In this document: positions 1 to 5,033 of the stretch, in pieces | Layout: each line of letters starts with the position of its first letter | Numbering within the stretch: the stretch's first letter is position 1 | Assembly: GCA_903832475.1 (NCBI GenBank) | Contig: CAILBQ010000587.1 | Location: 1-5,033 of the forward strand | DNA: 5,033 nt | From: an uncultured Acidobacteriota bacterium | Lineage (GTDB): Bacteria > Acidobacteriota > Terriglobia > Terriglobales > Acidobacteriaceae | Direction of reading: 5' to 3' | The notes under the pieces: model-generated | The model's input: the letters and a program-made list of their open reading frames with translations, nothing else | Database searches by the model: none | Told to the model about the DNA's origin: nothing | Position numbers and translations under genes: made by a program

Positions 1-984
1 ATGCGGCCGCCGCTCTCCACCACGCACCTGTTTCATCATCTCCAGCTGCTGCGCATTGGCCACGTCCACCGCATCCTCTACAGCCCGGTGCAGCGCCACT
101 TCCAACCGCACCAGCTCGCGCACATCCGTCGACCGAAAATCCAGCGACGCCGACGCGCTTTCCGGGATGGTGTTCACGCTGGTCCCTCCCGTAATCGTCC
201 CCACATTCATCGTGACCCGCGGCACGTCGGGAGAAACCTTCAGGGGCGTCTGCGCCAGCGCATGCAAGGCCGACGCGAGTATGAAAATTGGATTCGGCGT
301 CCCGGCGTCGGTGAAACTGTGCCCGCCCGGCCCCTCGATCGTCACCTGGAATCGCCGGCTGCCCAGCGCCTGCGTAACCGCGGTTTCCGCGCCCGCGCCA
401 TCCAGCACAACATGCGCCGCAACCCTCCCCGCGTAGACGGAATGGCCGTAAAGATGCCGCACCCCGCGCAGGTCGCCTTCGCCCTCTTCGCCCACGTTGC
501 CACAAAAGACCAGCGTCGCGCCCAGCGGCGTTTGCGCTTCGCCAAAGCTGCGCACCAGCGCATGCGCGATGCCCAGCATACCAATCACCCCGGCCGCGTT
601 ATCACAGGCCCCCGGAGCCTCCAGCCGATCGTCCTTCAGTACCGTATCCAGCGGCGTCGATACCGGAAACACCGTATCCAGGTGCGCCGACAACAGCACC
701 ACCGGCAATCCGTCGCCGCTCTCGCTTCCCGGAAATTCCGCGTAGACGTTGCCCACCTCATCCATCGTCACATGGCTCAGTCCAGCCTGCGTAAATTGCT
801 CAGCCATCCACTTCGACCGCTCCGCCTCTCCAAAAGGAGGCGCTGGAATGCCCACCAATTCCATCTGCCAGCGCATCATCTGCTGATTGTTCAAATGCAG
901 CCAGCGAAACGCCGCATGCAGGGGCCGCAGCTCAGCCAGAGCGGTAACCCGGGAAAATGCGGAGCTGCGAGCAAGAAGAGGCAT
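1..984 (-). CDS. M20-family metallopeptidase/hydrolase (partial, C-terminus beyond left edge)
   Basis: Reading leftwards from the ATG at 984-982, the frame is open for 328 codons to the window edge, so the C-terminal part is missing. The M20 di-zinc signature is clear: 'SAHLDTVFP' (residues 99-107; ligand H101, catalytic D103), 'APGACDNAAGV' (123-133; bridging D128), 'GEEGEGD' (165-171; E166 catalytic base, E167 ligand) and 'VLDG' (193-196; D195 ligand). Residues from about 209 to 315 look like the dimerisation (lid) domain, including 'GPGGHSF' (218-224) with the substrate-contacting His. The last metal-binding His should lie past the edge. Family members remove residues from peptides or deacylate amino acids in the cytoplasm. 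I see no signal peptide, and the substrate cannot be told; the 'GACDNAAGV' form is reminiscent of PepT-like members. An in-frame TGA four codons upstream makes 984 the first possible ATG; the Shine-Dalgarno is weak (GAAGA). It lies 49 bp downstream of truA on the same strand, probably in one operon. The family call is firm; the exact enzyme is not. Confidence 0.93.
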   Translation of the reverse strand, partial: MPLLARSSAFSRVTALAELRPLHAAFRWLHLNNQQMMRWQMELVGIPAPPFGEAERSKWMAEQFTQAGLSHVTMDEVGNVYAEFPGSESGDGLPVVLLSAHLDTVFPVSTPLDTVLKDDRLEAPGACDNAAGVIGMLGIAHALVRSFGEAQTPLGATLVFCGNVGEEGEGDLRGVRHLYGHSVYAGRVAAHVVLDGAGAETAVTQALGSRRFQVTIEGPGGHSFTDAGTPNPIFILASALHALAQTPLKVSPDVPRVTMNVGTITGGTSVNTIPESASASLDFRSTDVRELVRLEVALHRAVEDAVDVANAQQLEMMKQVRGGERRPH

Positions 985-1033
985 AACGATTCTTCAAGGG
1001 TAGCAGCAGCCTTGAACGGAACCTGGAACCCCT

Positions 1034-1876
1034 TTACAACGCTCGATCTCTGCACGTTTCCACGTCGGAGACTTCGGGATACTCCACCGAATGCAAAAAC
1101 AACCCCCGCGCCGGCGCCGTCGGCCCCGCCGCCGACCTAGAACGCGCTGCGAGAATCCCGCGCATCGACCCGGCAGGGAACTGCCCTCGCCCGATCTCCA
1201 GCATCGTCCCCACCAAGTTGCGCACCATGTGGTGCAGAAAACCGTTCCCGCGAACGCGAAAAATCAGCAACTCTCCACCCTCTTCCGTCCACTCCGACGA
1301 CAAGATCGTCCTCACCGTCGACTTTCCCGCACCCGGCGCAAGCTCCGAACCATCCTCCGTGAGGGCGCGCACCGTCGCATCCGGGTCGCTTGCCGCCAGG
1401 CTCACAAAGTCATGCTCGCCGACAACATCCAGCGCCGCCTCCCCGAGTGCATCCATCTCGAGCTTCCACGTGCAGACGTGAACATACGGAGCCAAAAAGG
1501 GCGAACAAAGCCCGCCGCGAAAAATCCGGTATTCATACGTCTTGGCCACTGCCGAATGCCGCGCATGGAACTCCGGCCGAACCTTGCGGCACTCCAGCAC
1601 CCGAATCGCCGCCGGCAGCGTCCGATTCAGCGCGCGCTGCAGATTCTCCGCCGGAATCGGCGCCTCCAATTCAAAACTCGCCACCTGCCCAAGCGCATGG
1701 ACTCCAGCGTCGGTACGTCCCGAGCCTTGCGGCAGCGGGGTCTCCGCCACCCTCAAATCCAGAACCCGCCCCAGCGCGGCCTGTAACTCTCCCTGCACTG
1801 TCGGGAGCCCCGGCTGCACCTGCCAACCGTTGAACCGCGTCCCGTCGTAGCTCAGAATGAGTTTCCAGTTCTGCAT
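1034..1876 (-). CDS. truA: tRNA pseudouridine(38-40) synthase TruA
   Basis: Complete 280-residue protein. TruA converts uridines 38, 39 and 40 in the anticodon arm of tRNAs to pseudouridine in the cytoplasm. It begins with the typical first strand 'LILSYDGTRFNGWQVQP' (residues 6-22). The catalytic motif is 'GSGRTDAGVHA' (51-61) with nucleophile D56. It continues with 'FHARHSAVAKTYEYRI' (103-118, active-site Tyr region), 'GNGFLHHMVRNLVG' (210-223) and the closing 'GPTAPARGLFLHSVEYP' (251-267). Length is normal for the family (about 245-280). Compared with E. coli TruA there are about 20 extra residues around 166-185, before 'STVRTI', probably a surface loop. The start ATG at 1876-1874 follows a weak purine stretch (GAG, four bases away). 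The gene diverges from the tolC-like gene, and the M20 peptidase gene follows 49 bp downstream. A perfect inverted repeat lies 25 bp upstream of the start. The identification is very secure. Confidence 0.98.
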   Translation of the reverse strand: MQNWKLILSYDGTRFNGWQVQPGLPTVQGELQAALGRVLDLRVAETPLPQGSGRTDAGVHALGQVASFELEAPIPAENLQRALNRTLPAAIRVLECRKVRPEFHARHSAVAKTYEYRIFRGGLCSPFLAPYVHVCTWKLEMDALGEAALDVVGEHDFVSLAASDPDATVRALTEDGSELAPGAGKSTVRTILSSEWTEEGGELLIFRVRGNGFLHHMVRNLVGTMLEIGRGQFPAGSMRGILAARSRSAAGPTAPARGLFLHSVEYPEVSDVETCRDRAL

Positions 1877-1901
1877 TTTTCTCGGATCGCCCCGTTACTG
1901 A

Positions 1902-1920
1902 TTTGGCACCTGCTGCCAAA
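1902..1920. promoter_or_regulatory. Perfect inverted repeat upstream of truA, possible operator
   Basis: TTTGGCA (1902-1908) and TGCCAAA (1914-1920) are perfect inverted copies around a 5-bp centre. The repeat lies 25 bp upstream of the truA start codon. It abuts a weak leftward -10-like hexamer (TATGCT on the minus strand, 1925-1920), so it would cover the expected truA transcription start near 1913. That position suits a repressor operator. It could equally be a small leader hairpin in the truA mRNA. The symmetry is seen directly; the function is inferred. Confidence 0.4.
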
Positions 1921-1948
1921 GCATAGCCTATCGCGGTCCGCGACTCAC
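1920..1948 (-). promoter_or_regulatory. Weak candidate promoter for truA and the M20 gene
   Basis: On the minus strand, GTGAGT (1948-1943; 3 of 6 to the -35 consensus) and TATGCT (1925-1920; 4 of 6 to TATAAT) are separated by 17 bp. The match is poor and could be chance. It is listed because it is the best-placed sigma-70-like pair I could find ahead of truA and because the inverted repeat at 1902-1920 sits immediately downstream of it. Confidence 0.2.
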
Positions 1949-1965
1949 TCGTGTCTTCCAGCCGC

Positions 1966-1993
1966 CTGACCCCCTCCTTCGCTGGGGTATACT
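1966..1993 (+). promoter_or_regulatory. Candidate sigma-70-type promoter for the tolC-like gene
   Basis: CTGACC at 1966-1971 (4 of 6 to TTGACA) and TATACT at 1988-1993 (5 of 6 to TATAAT) are separated by 16 bp. This is the best rightward promoter match I found in the intergenic region. Transcription would start near 2000, giving a 5' leader of about 250 nt before the start codon at 2250. It is a prediction by eye from consensus only; acidobacterial promoters can differ from the E. coli pattern. Confidence 0.35.
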
Positions 1994-2238
1994 CAGCTTT
2001 TCTACCGCCCCATGGAACCATCGCACCCGCCGGCTTCGTCCGCCGCTGTGCGCCCATCAGGTGGTGCATCCGGTAGGTGCGCTTTTGCGGGAACGAAAAT
2101 CCCCCAAGTGTCGTATCCAGTGGGTAGTAGAAACCGGCAACGTCGACCGAACGTGATTTTCCTCGTCCTGCGAGGAGTCGATTGCAGCGCCACAGCATCT
2201 ACATGCTGCCCGGACCTAACGGTCATTCGAAGATCAGT
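1994..2238 (+). other. Untranslated leader of the tolC-like gene, no gene seen
   Basis: The whole divergent gap is 1877-2249 (373 bp). Apart from the sites listed separately I see no convincing gene, tRNA or known riboswitch in it. If the promoter at 1966-1993 is real, this stretch is the mRNA leader. It contains a possible imperfect stem-loop at 2085-2107 (TTG-C-GGG pairing with CCC-C-CAA, one C/C mismatch, 9-nt loop) and a perfect 6-bp hairpin at 2193-2208. A small frame from ATG 2012 is open to 2290 but has no Shine-Dalgarno and no recognisable protein character. Confidence 0.4.
2193..2208 (+). other. Small perfect hairpin in the tolC leader
   Basis: CAGCAT (2193-2198) and ATGCTG (2203-2208) are perfect inverted copies with a 4-nt loop (CTAC). 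It lies 30 bp upstream of the Shine-Dalgarno of the tolC-like gene. It has no T-tract, so it is not an intrinsic terminator. It may be a protein-binding palindrome, a leader structure or chance. Confidence 0.25.
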
Positions 2239-2245
2239 GGAGAAG
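2239..2245 (+). promoter_or_regulatory. Shine-Dalgarno sequence deciding the tolC start
   Basis: GGAGAAG lies 4 nt (7 nt counting from GGAG) before the ATG at 2250. It is clearly stronger than the GGGAAA found 8 nt before the alternative in-frame ATG at 2295. This is why 2250 is preferred as the start, even though 2295 gives a more usual signal-peptide length. Confidence 0.6.
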
Positions 2246-2249
2246 ATTC

Positions 2250-4469
2250 ATGCATTTGTACCGGAATCATGGTTTTGCGCGGGAAACTAGCGAAATGAGC
2301 AACATAGCGAAGGCGACCACGTCTGACAATCGCGGCTGTCTGCGCGTCATCTCAGTCGTGTTGCTGGGTCTGACGACGGCCATGCCGCCGGGATTCGCCC
2401 AACAGGCAAGTCAGCCCGCTGCTCCCAAGCCAAACGATAAAGTCCTCAGCGATTTGCCTCCAGAGCCCACGCCGGAACCCACTCAGCCCCTCTTCCTTCG
2501 TCCGGATGCCCGCAACTTCTCCAAGCCCTACGCGCCGTTGCTGGGCAATCCCATCAACGTGTATCGTCCCACCAGGATCGCCAGCGCCAGCTTCGTGAAC
2601 TCCGTGCGCCTGGATGATCTTGTCAAGAATGGCAAGATCTACCTCAGCCTGTCCGACGCCATCGCCCTGGCCCTCGAGAACAACTACGACATCGCCATTG
2701 CCCGTTACGACCTCGACATTGCCGACACCGACATTCTCCGCGCCAAGGCGGGCGGTGCAGGCGGCCTCCTCGGCGCGCCTTCCGGCCTCGTCACCAACAC
2801 CCTGAGCGGCGGTTCGAGCACGCTGGCCACCGCCGGCGGCCCGGGCGGAACCTCCGTAGGTTCTGGCGGCGCCGGCTCCGGCACCAACGGCTTGTCCCTG
2901 ACTGCCAATGGTGCAGGTCCTGCTCCCGAGCAATTTGATCCCATCCTCGGCGCGGCCATGCAGTTTGATCACGCGACCTCGCCCTCCACCAACTTCTTCA
3001 CCGGTGGCACCTCGCAGACCAACACCTACGATTTCACCTACAACCAGGGCTTCGCTACCGGCACCTCGCTCCAGGTCGGCTTCAACAACTCCTACGCCAC
3101 GACCACCAACGAAGTATCCGCCTTCAGCCCCCTGCTCAACGCCAGCTTCAAGGCCACCGTGACGCAGCACCTCGCCCAGGGCGCAGGCATCTGGGTCAAT
3201 CGCCGGTTCGTCTACCAGGCGCTCAACGATCGCCGCATCACCGACTCTTCTTTCCGCCAGCAGCTCCTCTACACCGTCAACCAGGTCGAAAACATCTACT
3301 GGAACCTGGTCGGCGCCTACGAAGACTTGCAAGCCAAAGAACGCGCTCTCGAGCAGAGCAAGCAAGTCGCTGCCGACGATCGCAAGCAGCTTGAAATCGG
3401 CACCATGGCCCCGCTCGACGTGGTCACGGCAGACTCCTCCGTGGCCGCCGATCAGCAAGCGCTTATCAGCTCCCAGAGCAGCCTGAACTACCAGCAGCAG
3501 ATCATCAAGCAAGCCATCGCCCGCAACCTGAATGATCCAACGCTGGCCAAGGCCGCCGTCATCCCCACGGACCGCGTCAGCCTCGAAGAGCTGCCTGAAG
3601 AAAAGCAGACCATCGACGACCTCGTGCAGGAAGCCTTCAAACACCGCCCCGAGCTCGAACAGGCCCTGCTCACCCTCAAGAACGACGAAATCACCGTGAG
3701 AGGCGCCAAGAACGCCCTGCTTCCGACGGTGGACATCTTCGGCTACCTTTCCGGCTCCGGCGTTGCCGGTGTTCCCAACCCATCCTGCCCTGTTGCCTTC
3801 TGCCCCAATCCGCCGGCTGCAACCGGCTACGGAACCGCGCTGAAGGATACCTTCAACAACACCTCGCCGGACAAGGGCTTCGGATTTAACATCAACATCC
3901 CCATTCGCAACCGCCTGGCCCAGTCCGTCGAAGCTCGATCCCTGATGGAATACCGTCAGGCCCAGCTTCGTCTTGAACAGCTCTACACCCAGATCCGCAT
4001 GCAGATCACCAACGCGCAGTTCGCGCTCACCAACGATCGCGCCGCCGTACTCGCTGCCGAGGCCTCGCAGAAATTCAACGCCCAGAGCCTCGACGCCGAG
4101 CAGAAAAAGCTCCATCTCGGAGCTTCGACCACGGCCCTTGTCCTGGCTCAGTCGCGCAGTCTGGCCAACGCCGAAAACAGCCTGACCTCCGCTCGCGCTG
4201 CCTATGCGCAAGCTCGCGCCAGCCTCTATCAACTGCTCGCCACCACCCTGCAGCACTACGGCATCAACTTCGAGGACTCCGCCGCCGGCGTCGTCAAGTC
4301 AGCCCCGCTCATCCCCGGCCTCGAACCCGCCAAGCAGGAAAAAGAACCCACCGTTCCCACCCCGGAGCAGCAGCAGAATCAGCAGCAGAACATCAAGCAG
4401 CAGGAGCAGCAGGCGCCCACAACAGGCACGTCCCCCGCCAACCCTCCCCCACCCCCACCGCAGCAGTAG
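2250..4469 (+). CDS. TolC-family outer membrane efflux protein
   Basis: This 739-residue protein is predicted to form the trimeric outer-membrane channel and periplasmic tunnel of an efflux or type I secretion machine. An export signal with hydrophobic core 'VISVVLLGLTTAM' (33-45) ends near 'GFA-QQ' (48-52). A Pro-rich linker (about 53-100) follows. The two OEP repeats are visible. Repeat 1 has helix 'LSLSDAIALALENNYDIAIARYDLDIADTD' (about 132-161), beta-strand segments (about 229-308) and long helices (about 334-427). Repeat 2 has helix 'TIDDLVQEAFKHRPELEQALL' (454-473), barrel segments around 491-550 and long helices (about 556-672). It is longer than E. coli TolC (about 490) because of a Gly/Ser-rich insert (167-224), a larger second loop with C513 and C518, and a Gln/Pro-rich tail (696-739). 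'VTQHLAQGAGIWVNRR' (304-319) recalls acidobacterial homologues. No inner-membrane pump or adaptor gene is adjacent, so the partner and substrate are unknown. The alternative start at 2295 would remove 15 residues. Confidence 0.93.
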   Translation: MHLYRNHGFARETSEMSNIAKATTSDNRGCLRVISVVLLGLTTAMPPGFAQQASQPAAPKPNDKVLSDLPPEPTPEPTQPLFLRPDARNFSKPYAPLLGNPINVYRPTRIASASFVNSVRLDDLVKNGKIYLSLSDAIALALENNYDIAIARYDLDIADTDILRAKAGGAGGLLGAPSGLVTNTLSGGSSTLATAGGPGGTSVGSGGAGSGTNGLSLTANGAGPAPEQFDPILGAAMQFDHATSPSTNFFTGGTSQTNTYDFTYNQGFATGTSLQVGFNNSYATTTNEVSAFSPLLNASFKATVTQHLAQGAGIWVNRRFVYQALNDRRITDSSFRQQLLYTVNQVENIYWNLVGAYEDLQAKERALEQSKQVAADDRKQLEIGTMAPLDVVTADSSVAADQQALISSQSSLNYQQQIIKQAIARNLNDPTLAKAAVIPTDRVSLEELPEEKQTIDDLVQEAFKHRPELEQALLTLKNDEITVRGAKNALLPTVDIFGYLSGSGVAGVPNPSCPVAFCPNPPAATGYGTALKDTFNNTSPDKGFGFNINIPIRNRLAQSVEARSLMEYRQAQLRLEQLYTQIRMQITNAQFALTNDRAAVLAAEASQKFNAQSLDAEQKKLHLGASTTALVLAQSRSLANAENSLTSARAAYAQARASLYQLLATTLQHYGINFEDSAAGVVKSAPLIPGLEPAKQEKEPTVPTPEQQQNQQQNIKQQEQQAPTTGTSPANPPPPPPQQ
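4368..4412 (+). repeat. CAG-rich triplet tract in the 3' end of the tolC-like gene
   Basis: Interrupted runs of in-frame CAG codons (4368-4376, 4380-4388, 4398-4403, 4407-4412) encode the Gln-rich tail (about residues 707-721). Nearly all Gln here uses CAG, giving a near-repetitive DNA tract that could change length by slippage in steps of one codon. A cytosine-rich stretch (about 4442-4460) encoding six consecutive prolines follows just before the stop. Confidence 0.6.
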
Positions 4470-4489
4470 CGAAGGCTGCACCCACAGCA

Positions 4490-4527
4490 AAGGCCCGAAG
4501 CGCCATAGCGCTTCGGGCCTTCGCTTT
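4490..4527 (+). terminator. Intrinsic terminator of the tolC-like gene
   Basis: A perfect 14-bp stem is formed by AAGGCCCGAAGCGC (4490-4503) and GCGCTTCGGGCCTT (4508-4521) around the loop CATA. It is followed by CGCTTTT, a modest T-tract. It begins 20 bp after the stop codon at 4467-4469. It lies in the 95-bp gap between two convergent genes. The minus-strand reading has only a TTTGCTG tail, so it may also stop aroA transcription, less efficiently. Confidence 0.88.
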
Positions 4528-4564
4528 TAGTCCCTCTTCCCTTACTTCCTCAGCCCCAGCCTCT

Positions 4565-5033
4565 CTACCTCTCCGCAACAAAATCCAGCAAATCGAAAAA
4601 CTCCGGAAAGCTGATCCCCGCCGCTTCTGACCCGCGGATCAGCGTATCTCCCTCCGCCCGCAAGGCCGCCACGCTGAAGGCCATGGCAATTCGATGATCC
4701 CCACCCGAATCAATCGTCGCCCCATGCAATTGCTGCCCGCCCGGAACATCCATCCCGTCCTCATGCTCCGTGACCTCAGCGCCCATGGCGCGCAGATTCT
4801 TGACCACCAAAGCAATGCGGTCCGATTCCTTCACCCGCAGTTCCTTCGCATCGCGAATCCGGATTCCCCCACGCGTGTAGGGCGCAATCGCCGCCAGCAC
4901 CGGCAGCTCGTCGATCAACTGCGCCGCCAGCGGCCCCGTGATCGAAGTGCTCCCTAGTCCCTCCGCAGGAGCCGTCACTTGCACCGTGCCGACCAGTTCC
5001 GCATGCTTGTCTTCTAGGGTCAACACGCTGATC
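4565..5033 (-). CDS. aroA: 3-phosphoshikimate 1-carboxyvinyltransferase (EPSP synthase), C-terminal part
   Basis: The frame is open from the right edge to a TAG at 4567-4565 and gives the last 155 residues of a protein normally about 425-450 long, so the start is outside the window. The enzyme transfers enolpyruvyl from PEP to shikimate-3-phosphate in the cytoplasmic shikimate pathway for aromatic amino acids. In fragment numbering, the markers are 'LIDELPVLAAIAPYTRG' (39-55, IDELP region), 'ELRVKESDRI' (64-73, the conserved K-E-x-D-R signature), 'SGGDHRIAMAFSVAAL' (109-124, GDHR signature) and 'GISFPEFFDLL' (139-149, C-terminal phosphate/PEP-binding edge). The Gly in GDHR and Ser in KESDR resemble Gram-positive-type enzymes more than the E. 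coli NDHR/KETDR forms. No frameshift is seen in the visible part. It is convergent with the tolC-like gene, and the hairpin at 4490-4521 could end both transcripts. The identification is very secure. Confidence 0.97.
   Translation of the reverse strand, partial: ISVLTLEDKHAELVGTVQVTAPAEGLGSTSITGPLAAQLIDELPVLAAIAPYTRGGIRIRDAKELRVKESDRIALVVKNLRAMGAEVTEHEDGMDVPGGQQLHGATIDSGGDHRIAMAFSVAALRAEGDTLIRGSEAAGISFPEFFDLLDFVAER

Noticed and set aside
1..1140. A 379-codon open frame on the plus strand across the left end.
   Set aside because: It overlaps the M20 gene and the end of truA in antisense and gives an Arg/His/Pro-rich protein with no domain. The minus-strand frame has all the M20 metal-binding motifs.
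1903..1918. A possible sigma-54 promoter (TGGCAC element) in the truA upstream region.
   Set aside because: The GG and GC elements are not 10 bp apart in either orientation. The resemblance comes from the palindrome itself.
2050..2140. A possible cyclic-di-GMP riboswitch-like or tRNA-like structure in the tolC leader (CCGGTAGG and later ACCGG).
   Set aside because: Only short scattered pairings are present. The conserved core residues of those RNA classes are not found in order.
1671..2198. A minus-strand frame running from the intergenic region into truA.
   Set aside because: It overlaps the truA 5' half in another frame, where truA has clear catalytic motifs. Its translation has no recognisable features.
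2012..2290. A 92-codon plus-strand frame from ATG 2012 in the intergenic region, overlapping the tolC start.
   Set aside because: No Shine-Dalgarno, mixed codon use unlike the neighbours, no domain or membrane segment, and a 41-bp out-of-frame overlap with the tolC-like gene. A leader peptide cannot be excluded, but nothing supports it.
2352..4256. A very long open frame (634 codons) on the minus strand opposite the tolC-like gene.
   Set aside because: It is antisense to a clearly identified protein. The Gly/Val/Leu-rich translation has no recognisable domain and is what GC-rich third codon positions produce on the opposite strand.
4528..4564. Pyrimidine-rich tract between the terminator and the aroA stop codon.
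   Set aside because: It is short and lies in a convergent intergenic gap. The composition is unremarkable and no motif is recognised.
1..5033. Search for CRISPR repeats, insertion-sequence ends, integrase or defence genes.
   Set aside because: No regularly spaced direct repeats, terminal inverted repeats with target duplications, or corresponding protein motifs were seen. All four genes are ordinary chromosomal families.

Overview
The window looks like ordinary chromosome from a GC-rich Gram-negative bacterium, most likely an Acidobacteriota of the Terriglobia/Acidobacteriaceae type. The evidence is the GC-rich third codon positions, an outer-membrane TolC-family protein with the glycine-rich insert and 'VTQHLAQG...VNRR' segment I associate with acidobacterial homologues, and the general style of the TruA and AroA proteins. 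This placement comes from memory of the families, not from a search.

Layout, left to right. (1) Positions 1-984, minus strand: the N-terminal 328 residues of an M20-family zinc peptidase/hydrolase, which runs off the left edge. (2) Positions 1034-1876, minus strand: a complete truA (tRNA pseudouridine 38-40 synthase). It lies 49 bp upstream of the peptidase gene, so the two are probably co-transcribed leftwards. (3) Positions 1877-2249: a 373-bp divergent intergenic region. It holds a perfect 7-bp inverted repeat in front of truA, a fair sigma-70-like promoter facing right, and a leader with small stem-loops ending in a good Shine-Dalgarno sequence. (4) Positions 2250-4469, plus strand: a 739-residue TolC-family outer-membrane factor with an N-terminal export signal, a Gly/Ser-rich insert, a cysteine pair in a probable surface loop and a Gln/Pro-rich C-terminal tail. 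(5) Positions 4490-4527: a strong intrinsic terminator with a 14-bp perfect stem. (6) Positions 4565-5033, minus strand: the C-terminal 155 residues of aroA (EPSP synthase), convergent with the tolC-like gene and running off the right edge.

The genes do not form one pathway. truA (tRNA modification), the peptidase and aroA (shikimate pathway) are housekeeping or metabolic genes. The outer-membrane factor appears to be a single-gene unit with its own promoter and terminator, and no pump or adaptor gene is visible beside it. I see no mobile element, CRISPR array, tRNA, rRNA or defence system. I did not find a new biological system. The points most worth a second look are the non-canonical parts of the TolC-like protein and the divergent regulatory region.
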